A DNA stretch of 64,000 nt from Linum tenue. Its lineage: Eukaryota; Streptophyta; Magnoliopsida; Malpighiales; Linaceae. Where the stretch lies: contig CAMGYJ010000011.1 of assembly GCA_946122785.1 (NCBI GenBank), positions 55,602,449-55,666,448 on the forward strand, given 5' to 3'. Below are positions 23,870-39,155 of this stretch, piece after piece (position 1 is the first letter of the stretch; every line of letters begins with the position of its first letter). The notes beneath the pieces were generated by a model. The model was not told the DNA's origin. It did not search any database and was given only the letters and a program-made list of their open reading frames with translations. Position numbers and translations under genes: made by a program.

Positions 23870-25069
23870 AGGAGGGCGAGGAGATTTGTTTGTAGTTTTG
23901 ACACTTAACTAATGTTCTTCTGTATGTTGTAAGATGTAACTCGGTAAACCTTTTATTGAGTTTTCCGTCTGATTTCCAGTAATTCAACAAAGAGGTTCGA
24001 GATTCCATAGGCATTAATTAAAGAGCGTGAAAAAATTGCTAGTCGATATGGAGAGCTCGCTCGAGTTGGCTCGGTGGAGAAGTCGGCAGGCTGAGGAACT
24101 TGTTGGTGAGGTAGCCCTTTCACTTCTGCTTCACCTTCCTTCTTCCACCTCTGTCTTCTCTTCTCCTTTCTCCATCGCTCTATGTTCGTCAGCTCGCTCT
24201 GGCTAGTTCTGCTCAAGTGAATGTCCTCTCACGTTATTGTTTGCTTTAACAACGTCCCCGGCCATTTGTGCATGCGTTCATGCACGTGTCACTGTTGAAA
24301 GGTGAACACTTGTCCGGTCGAAATGGTGCCGCGTGGCGTGTATGAAATTGCCACGTCGTCCGCCGTGGACAAGTCGGTCCATTTTCTGGAAAAACTTCCT
24401 CTGTTTTTTCCTGTGTCGAAATATATAGCAAATGATGTTCCTTGTTTCTTGGGTGGTGAAGGTGTTGGTTGGGTGCAGAAAAATGGTGTTCAGCAACATA
24501 GGCATGGACGGAAAACTGTACGTCTCTGGTTCGCCGTAGCTGACCGGCGGCCTAACTGTTTCTCATGGCTGGGAGTTTCATCGTATGTCGCCGGCCGCTA
24601 CATACTACGACCGTATGTCACAACGAAATCGAAACAGATGGATCAAATTATATTGTTAGTAGTTCATTTTCTTATGACCTTTTCATCAATAAGAATAACT
24701 ATAAGACTAATTTGTTAATAATCATAAGTTAAGTGACCATTCGCTAATTTTGACTGAGAAAACTGAAAAGTAGCCACGGGAAAAGTAGGGGAAAAAAACT
24801 TTTCGTTTCGCGCACGCTAGACGACACGTATTCAAAACTGGTTGCCTGCGCATATGGCGCCCCACGGTTTTCTCCCCGCTTTTTCCTTCTGCCGCGCCGG
24901 GTCGCCCACTGTAATTTTCACAAAGCTATAACCAAACCAGCCAACCATCTCTTCCCTTTTACCCTTCGACTTCGAATCCACGCCATCTCCACACTAGAGC
25001 AAGTCTCACAGCGACACCGACTTCACTTCCGCTTCGCCACCGTCACTCCGCTGCTTGCTGCTTCTCCTC
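23870..25069. other. Gap between ABIL and aspartate aminotransferase genes
   Basis: It contains the ABIL 3' UTR and the AAT promoter and 5' UTR. A plus-strand open frame at 24302-24718 has no resemblance to a known family and no intron or codon pattern to support it. Nothing else is recognised. Confidence 0.45.
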
Positions 25070-28419
<3,350 letters not shown>

Positions 28420-29114
28420 ATAGCTAGCTGTACTGTCAGATTGTGGTTTAAGGGTACATTTTTTGCTACTGAAGGCAATGTTTCATGTAATCAAACAGAC
28501 TTCAGCCAGAAAGGCATCTTTAGTCCTGGCTAGTCTTCTTTTCTTCACCGACTGTGCATAGAGTTTAGCTTGCTTATGCAAGCATTGTAAGGATAATACC
28601 ATGATGAACTTGCATCGTGTTGAATCCCTTATTGAGATAAATTGGCCTAGCTTATGGCTATCTGTTATATCTTATTTTTGCTTACTATGCATGCACCCCA
28701 TTTGGTCTGACTCTTTCTATGTTCATTTGCGTCTTTTGGACAGTAGAAGTGTTCTGCAACAGCTAAAACCCAGAACCATAATGTCTAGAAGAATTTTATG
28801 AAAAAAGGCTAGATACCATTCAATCAAGAACATAATTTTTCTTCTTCATTCCATTTGTTCGACATTCCATTTTCTCGTCTCATATATCGGACCATTACAC
28901 TATGCAGATCAACGGGGGATTGGCTACCATAGTTGTGAGGACAACTAAGTCAGTCTTTTGTTCATAGCATTTGGTCTTTGATATTTACATTTGACGAATC
29001 CCCTCTCCCTGTGAACTAAGTTTTTTTCCTGCTTTGGGTTCTGTGGACCTCTGGATAATGTGTGGTTTCGGATTTTCTTTCCCTTTCCTTCTTGTATCAT
29101 CATTTCTGGATATC
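28420..29114. other. Convergent gap between AAT and RopGEF genes
   Basis: Both flanking genes end here, so this is 3' UTR plus spacer. No further gene or repeat is recognised. Confidence 0.5.
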
Positions 29115-31827
29115 TCAGTGTCGAGCTGTCGGACTTCTCATTCCACTCAGGTTCTCAAGCCTCTCCAGGTACGACGATTTCCTTGGAGTGGCAACAGGTT
29201 TTGCATTGATCTTTTCTTGCTCCAAGCTGTCTGTGATTCCTGATGCTGCTATCTTCTTCAGGTCATCCTCTCCTTTCTCCACACTCCATCCCATGAAGTC
29301 TGACAGTGTCATAGATGATGGTGTCTCGGCAGATGATAGCCTGTCTGCTTCTTCCTCGGGCTTTTCACTTCCTTCTGGTGGTGTTGGATTCAGTGCTTGC
29401 GTGTCAGCATAAAGAACATCTTCAATCCTCGACAAGACTGTGAAGGCCAAACTCTCTATAATTCTTGAGTAGCTCTCCAAAATAGCTTGTCCCACATCCT
29501 GTGTGATATTCATATGCAGAGGAAGGTCAGTTTGATTGTTTCTCTACTTGCTTCAAACTTGAATAAGTTGATTACTGAATAGGGATAGGATCAGATTGAA
29601 AATGAAGGGGGGGGGGGGGGGAAATTGGTCAGATTCAGATTATAAAAACTGCATACAGGCTGTCCAGATCAGCTCGAATGGGGATAGGATCAAAGTGAAA
29701 ATAAATAAAAATGTGAGAGCTAGAATTGCTTGGAAGGACACTTGAGCTTAATCTATCTTGTCCGATTTTTGTTTGGTGCACTTAAGACTGTCCATGGAAT
29801 TAAAACTGAATTGAATTTTGTTTGGCCAGATTCGACTTGATCCAATTGGTTTGGACCTAATCATTGCCCACTGCTGAATGCAGAAATGATGCTTAGTTGC
29901 TTACCTTGTTGTTCTCAATCTTGCTCATATCGAGTGCTGATTGGGGAAGTCCAGGGAAGTGCTGCTTGATGATGAGTAAGATAGTTTCTGCTCTCTCTTC
30001 AAAAATTTCTCTCTTCTCTATACTCACTGCCGAACCCCATGCTGCCTTACCATCTTTGTGAATCATTTTCCTTTTCCATATAACGATGGAGGCCTCAATC
30101 CTGTTCTTCAGCTCCAGCACATTGTGCTCGTTTGAAAAGTCCATGGTTGACAGAAACTGAGTGGGATCGAAGTACTCGTCGGTGATGGATTTGTATATCG
30201 AGTCTCCAAGGCTTGATCTTCCGTTCTATTACCAAGAAAATAACAACAAAGAGAGGTACAAGGTAAATTTTTATGGATGGTAAGTTTCAGACCGAGGAAA
30301 AAGGACTTGGAGGGAGTTTATACCTTGGGAAGGGATTCAATGTAATTATCAGGTACGTCCATTTCTGATAGAACTTGAGCGTTTATGGCCATTGCTGCTT
30401 TGAGAACTTGGTTGACTGCATCCTTCTGGGATTGCAACCATCTTCTTGTTGGTTCTGATAACCCACCCTTTGGAACTTTTGCTGTGGGAATCCACCACTT
30501 GTCCTCGTTTCTCTGTGGTCCTCCTTCCTCATCATTTTTCGACACATACCAGAATTCGTTCTGTTTTCCAAATTGGTCTAATAATTCCTGTTGATTCCCA
30601 TTCATTTGTAAAACAGTTAGACTTAGAGCAACTCATACTAATAATGTGTAGTGAAATTTTTTGTAAGATACTCACAACAAGGATGGTATCAAGCTTCCGC
30701 AAAGCTGGGATGTTCATCAGCAGATCGCTTCTTTGCCGCGTTACCATGATCTATAAAAAAGGGGACAAAGCATTTGTAAGGTAAAAAATCAATTCAGTTT
30801 ATATATTTGCTCATGCAATTCTTAATTACCTCCATATTGACACCATTATTCAATTGCTGTGAAGGAACAAACTCGACAATATGATCAGTTACAGAGAGAA
30901 GCCAATCGATTTCCTTTTTCCACCTTCCTCTTGCATCTGCAGACATTGGTTCTAACCTCTTTTGCTCCCCGAAAACAGATGCTGTCATCAGTCAAACAAA
31001 ACGAGAAATCAGCCAGAGGCCTATCTAAAAAATATCGAAAACAAAAAAGAAGCTTCTTGGCGAAGGTAAATCCTTTGGCTTTCTGGAGATCTAAGGATTG
31101 TACCTGCAAGGTTTGTGATTGCATTTGACAATGCCAGAGCTGAAGAAACACCCTTTCCACCACCAGACATGTCTTCACCTAACAACAGCTTCCCGAACTT
31201 CTCCTTCATCAAATCCAAATCTGCACCAATTTTTGACAGTAGGCATTACACAAATGATTGTAAGTATTCTAATCCCTTTCTGATCTAAACGCAGTTGATG
31301 AACACATTTTTACCAGAGGGACCCTTTTCTCTTGGGGTAGGAGTAGGCGTCTTAGGAGGTGGTCCGCAATCTGCACGCTTTGGTTCGCGTTCAGGTGGAG
31401 ACCCTTCCGCAGCTTGCACCGTCTCATTGAGCGCACCTGCATTATTGCTCTTGCTTTTGGGAAGATTCGGAGGAGTGCTCTTCGTCGATTGTTGATGTTG
31501 TAGTTGTTGCTGTGGCTGTGGTGGTTTCTCCTGCTGATCAACAATGCTCTTGGGAATAATCGGAGAAGTGATCTTCATCGATTGTTGATGTTGTAGTTGC
31601 TGCTGTGATGGTTTCTCCTGATCAACAACGTTGTTGGCGGACCCATCGTTATCGTTGATGGTGGTGGTCGTCGTCGTTGGCGTGTTGTTGTTATTCCCAT
31701 GGTCGAAGAACATGCTGGTAATCTGCCTCCCAGGTATCTCAAGCATTCTCCTTAACGTGGTGGAGGATTTCGTCCTCGGGACATTGAGTGACTGCTGCTG
31801 TTGATCTTTTTCCAGTGCTCGAACCAT
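29115..31827 (-). CDS. ROPGEF: RopGEF (PRONE-domain guanine nucleotide exchange factor for ROP GTPases)
   Basis: Seven exons: 31314-31827, 31104-31220, 30830-30981, 30676-30750, 30324-30587, 29905-30225, 29115-29498, giving 608 residues. The PRONE domain starts near residue 175 and is complete in order: [125 protein letters not shown]. The C-terminal tail with DFMGW and [16 protein letters not shown] resembles RopGEF8/9-type tails. The protein should activate ROP GTPases at the plasma membrane, controlling polar growth. The variable N-terminus (about 170 residues) is Gln/Pro/Asn-rich and contains a two-copy internal repeat. The start chosen is MVRALEKD; an earlier ATG four bases upstream is out of frame. 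Confidence 0.94.
29607..29621. repeat. Poly-G run in RopGEF last intron
   Basis: An uninterrupted run of about 15 G lies between the last two RopGEF exons (a C run on the coding strand). Confidence 0.8.
31447..31629 (-). repeat. Two-copy in-frame repeat in RopGEF exon 1
   Basis: Units at about 31545-31629 and 31447-31544 share GATTGTTGATGTTGTAGTTG and GGTTTCTCCTG. They encode [19 protein letters not shown] and [19 protein letters not shown]. The reading frame is kept. Confidence 0.85.
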
Positions 31828-33662
31828 GTCATCCGCCGGTTTTCGGTCTCCCTTCCCTCCGCCCCTGATGCTTCTTCTTCTCCTTTCCCTCCCTGTTAGA
31901 GATAACAGAAAGGAAGAGACAGGCGCCGCCCCCTTATTATAGCCCTTCAGGCTCCTTATATGATCTATTTTCGATTGCCTTTGCTTCTCAGGGAAGGCGG
32001 AAAGGAGGGGAGAGTCCCGCGGCGAGGATGACCGGCTGGTGCCGAAATGGAAGACAAAGAAGAAGAAGAAGAAGAATGGATTTTTTTTCTTTTCAAATGG
32101 AGATGAAGAAGGTAAAAAGTTCTATGTTCTTGAATTTAATCTAAAGGAGAAAAAGCTCCTAAGCATATTTGAATGGGGTTTTTTTTTTCTCGAACGCTTT
32201 CTTTGCTTTCTAGGCGTATTTATATGTGTGGAAATGCAATGTTGGGTGGTGCATGTTCAGCGTGGAGGGAAAAAAAATTATCGAAAAAAAGAAACTGTTA
32301 AGAGTAACGAACTTTGACAAGCAGGAAAAACCAATAAAGAAACAGAATGGAAACCGGGAAACGGCAGGTCGTTTTGGGTTGGGTGTGTTGTTGTTGGGAG
32401 GAACGAATGGTTTTGAGAGGTGGAAATGGGTTGGGAGGAATTTACGCGGGAAGTAACTAACTGCCTACAGGAATGTTTTTTTGTTTTGCTGTTTTTTGTT
32501 TTTCAGTTGGTGGCTGCCTTGCTGGATGGCTCCTGCGGTTAGTTCACTTAACCGTTAATTTATTGTTCCTATTTTTAGCATATAATTGAGATAGATTGAT
32601 CTTCCAAGCCAACAGCTTCTCGTTTTTTTTTTATGAGAATCGATGTTTTGGCATATGATATGACTTATGAGGTCGTCTATCATAGTTTTGGCTATGGTGT
32701 ATATAGGTCTACCTGGCATAAGCACTGTGGGGTTTTTTCTTTTTTTGGGATTGCGTGGCCTACAAACTACAGTCGTTGGGTATTGTGCGATGCGCGATCC
32801 AACGATGTGAGCATGTGGTTACGCTCATATCAGTATATGCACTAACTAAATTGTTAGTTCGACTGTGTTGTTCACAGTTCAGAGCGTAAAAAACGTGATC
32901 ATATAGAGATAGGGAGTCGTCGGATCAGGCATCGAGCGTTCCGCGGTCGATGGACGAACGGACGCGTAGATAATTTTATAAATAATAATAAAATGTCACC
33001 ACTTCCATCCAATCCGAAGATGTTCGACCCGGTGACCATGTTGTCACAAATGGGTTGTTAACACCATAGTTAGGTTGTTGCATTGTTATATTATAGCATA
33101 GGGTGTAAGTATATGATATTATTTGTTGTTGCTGTGACGGTAGCTTTCATTGCAGCGGTTGGTAATATGGGAATTTGTGAAGACGACAAAAACAAGGGGG
33201 GGAAAAGTAAGAATATTAACAACGCTGATTTGGTGTTGGATTTTAAAGATAAAATAGAGAGTGTTCTCAGTGCAGAACTAGTTTATTCATATGATAAGAA
33301 TAGAAGGAAAGTAGAGTAGATTAGTGATTAGAAAAAGAGGAGCAAGGAAGAACAGTGGAGCGAGTAGGTAGAGAGTGTATCGGCAGGGGTTTAACACGCT
33401 GGTGGGTTTTAGGGTTTGACCAATGACTGAAATTGTTTATTAGCAATAAGGAAGAACCTTGTGTTTTGTTCCTTTGTATTAGCATCGTTGTGGGGGACTT
33501 TGGGAGAATTTATAAAATATGGGGAAATGATTGGGTGATTGTTCTCGCCTTTGATTCAACACTTTTGTGTTCTTTGAAATTCAGGCAACTTGGCGTTAAT
33601 TAAGAGGAATGCATTGGTTCGGGGTGGATTAGTGTTACTCGTCTGAGGGTGATATATGTTTG
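31828..33662. other. RopGEF promoter and gene-poor DNA
   Basis: The first few hundred bases are the RopGEF leader and promoter. Small plus-strand open frames at 32039-32317 and 33083-33319 show no recognisable domain. The rest is AT-rich with T runs. Confidence 0.4.
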
Positions 33663-33775
33663 TTTTTTTTTTTTTTGTGATTAGGAATACTAATGATTAA
33701 TGAAAGGGATTCGAATTTTGAACCTCTAGGTTTTAAACTAGTGGTATTACCACTACACCAAATTCTTGTTCGTTC
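33663..33775 (-). mobile_element. tRNA-derived SINE
   Basis: On the minus strand the element starts with an A-box-like TGGTGTAGTGGTAATACC, follows with a B-box-like GGTTCAAAATTCGAATCC, and ends in an A14 tail (the T run at 33663-33676 on the plus strand). This RNA polymerase III box pair plus tail is the hallmark of plant tRNA-derived SINEs. Similar but inexact AACAAAC/AACGAAC flanks may be the target-site duplication. Confidence 0.7.
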
Positions 33776-35676
33776 CGTTTATGTTATTTTCAGGTATTGA
33801 CGGATAATTCTTACTGTTGTATGATATCAATATTTGATCTAAATGCAATGGCGTTTGATTGTAGAGCTCGAACGTTTAATGAACATTGTAGATTATAAAT
33901 TGGCTATAAATAGTGCGAGAAATGTTTAAAAAAAAAAGTTGTTTGCAATTTTTTTTTACACGGATGTGCAATCCATTAATATTATGAGAATACAAATGGA
34001 TCAGGTCCAAACAAGGTTAAAAGCAAGCTATATAGATATGACAACCACAAAGACAACCCCCAACCCCTAAACCAATTCACGTCACTTTTGTGTGGGTATT
34101 ACTCATACGGTCATACCCAGTCTCATACTCGGTCAACGTGAGAATTCCTCTCGTGAATGGGTTTGGAAAGGTCGTATATCTACAATTGCGGGTAGAATTG
34201 CCATCCCAACTTGGTTGATGAGCAAATTCTGTTTAATGACACGAGAAAAGGGAAGGGTTGTGAATTCTGAGATTCTTTTTTAGATACGGCCATGTGTCTG
34301 TTATTGGTGTTTAATTATTAATAATCCACTTGGAAGAGAATTGATTAGTTTAAATGCCTTGACCTATGGTTTTTTTTAAAACCAGCTTGACAATCTCGTG
34401 TATACAATCAAATATGTCTTCGAAACATGTTTTTTTTTTGTTTGTTTGTTTGAACAGTGCCTTCTTCCCGAAAAGCTACTCGCAATTCATAAAATAAATA
34501 AATAAATATAAGTAAGACGGTATAGGTACAAACTGAATTTATACCATAATGCTAAATGTGTAAATTCAGTTTTTATAATAATAGTTTTTTTTAGACAAAG
34601 CACCAATACTTATTAGCACAATAGTGAAGATCGCTTACACTATCATTTATAAAAATGTCCTTATGAGGCTTACGATTTTTCACTTCAACGGCGAGTGCTC
34701 CGTGATCGTTGTACGCATGCATGTATTATCTAGTGTGTATGGTTTTAATGAAGGTGTAATTTACGTGCCACAGTGAAAGCCGATTTGAAACATGCATCGA
34801 CAGAATTGGAGAAACGAGATGACACACCAGCCTACTAATTTGTTTTTATTTTTTTAATTTTATTACGATAGTTGATGCTACGCAAGTATTTTATGCACCA
34901 ACTAGTTGATGGCGTGGAATACACAGATCTTGATCTCACCTTTGCTTGCTCCTCGCGTGGAAACGAGGCCTGGGTCTGAGCATCGGACTGGAGGCCCAAA
35001 TAATTATCTTAGGGGGCCCAAGTAGATTCTGGATCTTTGTGGCGTCCCCGTAGTTTGTCGGCTCACGTGGCAACCAGCCCACCAGCTCAAGTGGCTCTCA
35101 ACAATTAGTAGATCATTAATCCGTTTTATCTAGTGGTACGATTGTATACCATGTGGGTTACAATTTTTATTTCATCCCAAATTATATGTAGGTGAATCGT
35201 ACATATTTTATTGTCTTCTTCGTCATTAATATGTTTGTCCGCGATAATTATAACTGTTCAGGAGATTCGATGGCTTCATCTAGCTCTTCAATCTCCGTCT
35301 TACTTACGCCGAATGCCTTCTTGAACGTGATTCAAATGTGTGCGGTGGGGAAATCGAAGGGATGGCTTCCGATTCTGGGGACAACGATATCTCAACGAGC
35401 TTAAATGCGAAGCATGGAGTGAGTGTCTCCAAATTTTGCAGTGTTGGAATATTGTTTCTTTTTTACGTACAGGTGGCATGAAATGAATTCACTACTTGAC
35501 TGGATGCAAAGAAAGATCCTCTTAAATGAAAGAAGAGACAGCAAGCTCCCAAACACCTTGTCCACATATTGCAGTGTCGGTACTCGATCCAATATACATA
35601 TATATATGCTGTCTGACTCTGGAGTCTGATCCCCACCCTTTGGAATTTGTATATAGTACATGTTCTCTTAAAATTA
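33776..35676. other. Gene-poor AT-rich DNA
   Basis: No gene is recognised. Short tandem runs occur, such as TAAATAAATAAA at about 34494-34508 and TTTGTTTGTTTG near 34440. A plus-strand open frame at 35192-35404 begins with a Ser-rich MASSSSSISVLLTP segment in its second half but has no supporting homology. Confidence 0.4.
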
Positions 35677-35684
35677 TCTACACG

Positions 35685-35878
35685 CAGTGACGGAGCTAGG
35701 TTGAAATCATGAGAGGCTATAGCCCTTCTTAAAATTGAAATGTGAGTAAAATTACATGTAAAATTCGTATCAAATTTAGGAAATAGAGTAGTCGGTAAGG
35801 CATCAGCCTCCCTGCTCCATCCAATTAGCACGAATCAAGGCAGCACCCCCCTCATTCAAATTCATGACTCTGCCACTG
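35685..35878. mobile_element. hAT-type MITE, 194 bp
   Basis: The terminal inverted repeat is CAGTGACGGAG on the left and CAGTGGCAGAG on the right (reverse complement). It is flanked by a perfect 8 bp target-site duplication TCTACACG at 35677-35684 and 35879-35886, the duplication length of hAT elements. It is too short to code. Confidence 0.88.
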
Positions 35879-35886
35879 TCTACACG

Positions 35887-37606
35887 GGACACCATAGTAA
35901 ACATTTGTTTGGATATTGGAAGGAGATTAGGAAGGAGTTTATCTTATTTGTTCGTGGAGATGGACGAAGTTACGTGTAGTTCGAAAGGGTTTATCGTTAA
36001 TCTCTCGGTATTTGTTATGTGTTATAATGTGTGCATTAATGTATGTTTAAAAAAAAAACATTGCGAAGTGATCGGATATGGGTTGTGAGTCTCTCCTCCT
36101 TCCAGGGTTTGGTTCAATCCTACCAAACAACGACAATATCTTATTTCGGGCGTTTTCTTTGCACAGAAGGCTGGTCCTCGCGGTGTTTCCACCGAGCTAC
36201 TCTTCGACGCGAGTTAGGGAGAGACGGAAGTTATAGTAAATTGTAGATAGACGGAGTGTAAGTATGTTATCATAAATGAAGAGCGAATGGGTATTCATAG
36301 AGATTGAGAGGATATTTGGTGCATTTGATGCGATGTTTTTCCTTAGTATTGGAATTCATAGAAATAAGATTCCGAGTGGACACATATATACATGGGTCAA
36401 ACCCAACGAAAGAAACGAACTATGTAAGAAAAAAAGAGTCCAGTGAGCAACCCACATACAGGTAAAGCAAAGTCCACCACAGAATAATAGTTCGCACAGG
36501 AAATCGGCCTAAACACAAAACCTAACATCCAGAATCCTCGCGATCATCTCGACCTCGAACCAAGGGCCGCAACGATGCACATCCTAGCCTCGAACAACGT
36601 CACGCGCCACACGAGTGTCGGTAAGTCATCCGCCCATATCACAATTCACAAGCCCTAATGAGATGAACATGCAAAGGAGATCAGAAAAAGCTCATGATCA
36701 TTATATATGGTAAACATATTTATGTTTTATGGAAAAAGGACTGATTCCACTTGCTTTGTCAATCGAGGCATGAGAACGTAGGGTAGGGGTTACCCTTGTT
36801 AAAGAGATCCATTTACATGTTGCTTTATATACAGATTTTGGACTTTTTTGGTCTGTGATCTTTTGATCAGTGTGATTTTTCTGGTGGAAAATCGGATGGA
36901 CAAGCTTTGTGTAGTGAGGGTGACATCTTGTCTGATAAAAAAGATATGCTTTTTTTTTTCTGTTTTGGCTTTGAAAACAATGTGAACCTGCAGCTCCAGT
37001 AAATGACAAAGCCATCACATCGACAAAACTCTTTTACATTGGCACTATTTACAAGAGTTGTTATGATTTGAAGACAGGTTATGTGTTATCGACTGAAAGT
37101 TTGGGAGGGGTCTCACCGTCGGTCAGTGAGTTGAGGTCTAGGGGCGAACTGCTTAATTTGGATTCGGTAGGCAACACTCTCGCGACTCACGGTGTATGGG
37201 TTTATACACATTTGTTTTTTTTATATGGTCTGTAATCTTTTATTTTTCGGGTTGGATTAGGTCAGACTGTTTAGAGAAAAGACTATATATGTATTTAAAA
37301 ATCATGTTAATATGTTTTTCTTCAAAATATAGTGATTCGCTAACACATATTGTGTTAGTGAATCGCGTAAATCTGTGTGTTCTTTACTTTTTTTGCATTG
37401 TCGATTTCACGACTCATTCTAACAACAAATATTAATGTATACAAATGATGTGTGCAATTGTTGACAAATATAAATGGCCACATTAACTATTATAACCGGA
37501 TTTAACGGTAGCTAATTAGTAATTATGGAAAATATAGACTGCAAAATAGATAAACTAATTCATGCAAATAGAAGTATATGATTAATTACATGAATTTTTT
37601 CATACA
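35887..37606. other. Gene-poor DNA
   Basis: No gene or clear element is recognised. Short open frames lack homology, and base composition is AT-rich apart from 36450-36660. Confidence 0.4.
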
Positions 37607-37611
37607 TTTTA

Positions 37612-37815
37612 TGTAACACCTTAGGCGAATCCCACATCGACAAAACACGGGAGAGATCCATGAGAACTCCGAAGTTAAACGTGCTCAGTGTGGAGTACAA
37701 CAAGGATGGGTGATCTTATAAGAAGTCACCTTGAATTGCACCCCAAATCGAAATCTGTGCGGGTGTAGAGGCCCAAACCGAACAGTATCTTGTCGGGAAA
37801 AGTTTCGGTGTTACA
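37612..37815 (+). mobile_element. Cassandra-type TRIM solo LTR carrying 5S rRNA sequence
   Basis: The 204 bp unit begins TGTAACACC and ends GGTGTTACA (perfect inverted ends) and has a perfect 5 bp target-site duplication TTTTA at 37607-37611 and 37816-37820. Inside, GAGAACTCCGAAGTTAAACG, GTGCTCAGTG and AAGGATGGGTGA, then TTGCACCCC, follow the second half of plant 5S rRNA. A 5S-derived segment inside a short LTR is the defining trait of Cassandra elements. There is no internal domain or second LTR adjacent, so it is a solo LTR. Confidence 0.9.
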
Positions 37816-38084
37816 TTTTATTTTGTACACGATGGACTGTTTTGGCTGCTGCGCCATTAAAACCTTTTTTTTCCGTGGGAGTTCAAAATTCAAAACCACC
37901 CATGAAAATTAAAAGCCGGCAGTTGTGCCCACAGAAAGAACAGCAACGCACGAAAGAGAAAGAGAAAGAGATGGGGGATTAGTTTACATTTAATGAGCCA
38001 GCCAGAGAAGAGAAGAAGAAGGCATCAAAAAAATAGTAGTGCAAAAGTTTGAAATATGTTTCAAACACTTTAAACCAATTATTA

Positions 38085-38290
38085 TCTCGACAAAATATGG
38101 GAGAGATTCGTTAGTTGTAAGAAACCGTTCGAGTTTTAAACTAATAATACACATTTTCAGATAAATGAAAGAGTTTTCTGTAAAAATTCTTAAAGTTAAA
38201 CATGTTCAGCATGAAACAGTACAGAGATCAGTGAAACTCTCGACAAATCAGTATGATGCGACGAAATTATGACTGTGCGGCGGATTTTTC
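38085..38290 (+). mobile_element. Decayed second Cassandra-like LTR fragment
   Basis: TCGACAAAATATGGGAGAGA matches TCGACAAAACACGGGAGAGA of the solo LTR, and AAAGTTAAACATGTTCAGC matches its 5S-like part. An insertion separates the two blocks and the ends are lost. Confidence 0.55.
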
Positions 38291-38582
38291 GAACCCAATA
38301 CGAACAATGTGATGATGAAAAAGGTTGAATTGTTACATACATGCAGAAAGATGGGGGGAAATAGACAAACGACTACTTATAGGAGGCCAGAAAAAAGAAC
38401 CAACAAGAGTTCTGTGAATGCATTAAATTGTGTAATGGAATCTGTTTCTTTATATGGAAACTATAATTTTACATCCTTTTCATTTTATTAAGAACATCAG
38501 CTTTTCCTCACAATTTTCTGGTCGACTGCTCCCTCCCATTTTCCATCAATACTTTCTTTAACTAATAGTCTTCCACACAAAG

Positions 38583-39147
38583 TTAGGGTTGAAAATTGGC
38601 TAGACTCGCTCTTGATTGTGTTTGATTCATTCTTGAAGGGTTAATTTATGTAACTGATTAGTTCCTTCTCTGATTCATTTTTTAATCTGTCTGACCTTCT
38701 AACGTTGGAACGGGTCGGATCATAGGTTTGGGACGAGTCGGATTAGTGGATTGGCTCAAATCAACGCACTAATTTTTAAAAAAAATTACATTTGATATCT
38801 AAATTTAGTTTTTTTTCTTACAATTTAGCACCTATTTTTTTACACATATGTCCAAAAAATTTGATGGTGAAATTATATTTAGTACTTATATAATTTTTAC
38901 TTTGCATTGTAGTACCTAAACTTTTAAAACTTTACAAACTGATCCAATGTGTTTGTATGAAGAATTTCATATCATTAGTTGATATTATAGGTCACAGGGT
39001 CAAAAGGTGACCCGCCCCTAAATTGACCCGACCTACCCGATCCTTGCTAGATAAAAGATGACCCGATCCTAAACTCACCCGGTAGATAAATTGACCTAGC
39101 CCGACCAGGCCGGGTCAGTGGGTTTCTAGGGGCAAGCTTACACCCCT
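38583..39147. mobile_element. Non-autonomous hAT-like element, 565 bp
   Basis: The ends are TTAGGGTTGAAAATTGGC on the left and AGGGGTGTAAGCTTGCC on the right (reverse complement). A perfect 8 bp duplication ACACAAAG flanks it (38575-38582 and 39148-39155). The interior is AT-rich with GGGTCGGATC/GACCCGATCC motifs near the ends. It does not encode a transposase. Confidence 0.85.
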
Positions 39148-39155
39148 ACACAAAG

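Noticed and set aside
33083..33319. Small secreted-looking protein (Met with hydrophobic start)
   Set aside because: One short frame with no homology, intron or codon support, in transposon-rich DNA.
33700..33770. tRNA gene
   Set aside because: A- and B-box-like motifs are present but there is no cloverleaf and a poly(A) tail follows; this is a SINE.
35192..35404. Possible Ser-rich small gene
   Set aside because: No recognisable domain, and no promoter or splice evidence.
37612..37740. 5S rRNA gene
   Set aside because: Only half of 5S is present, diverged, and inside an LTR with target-site duplication.
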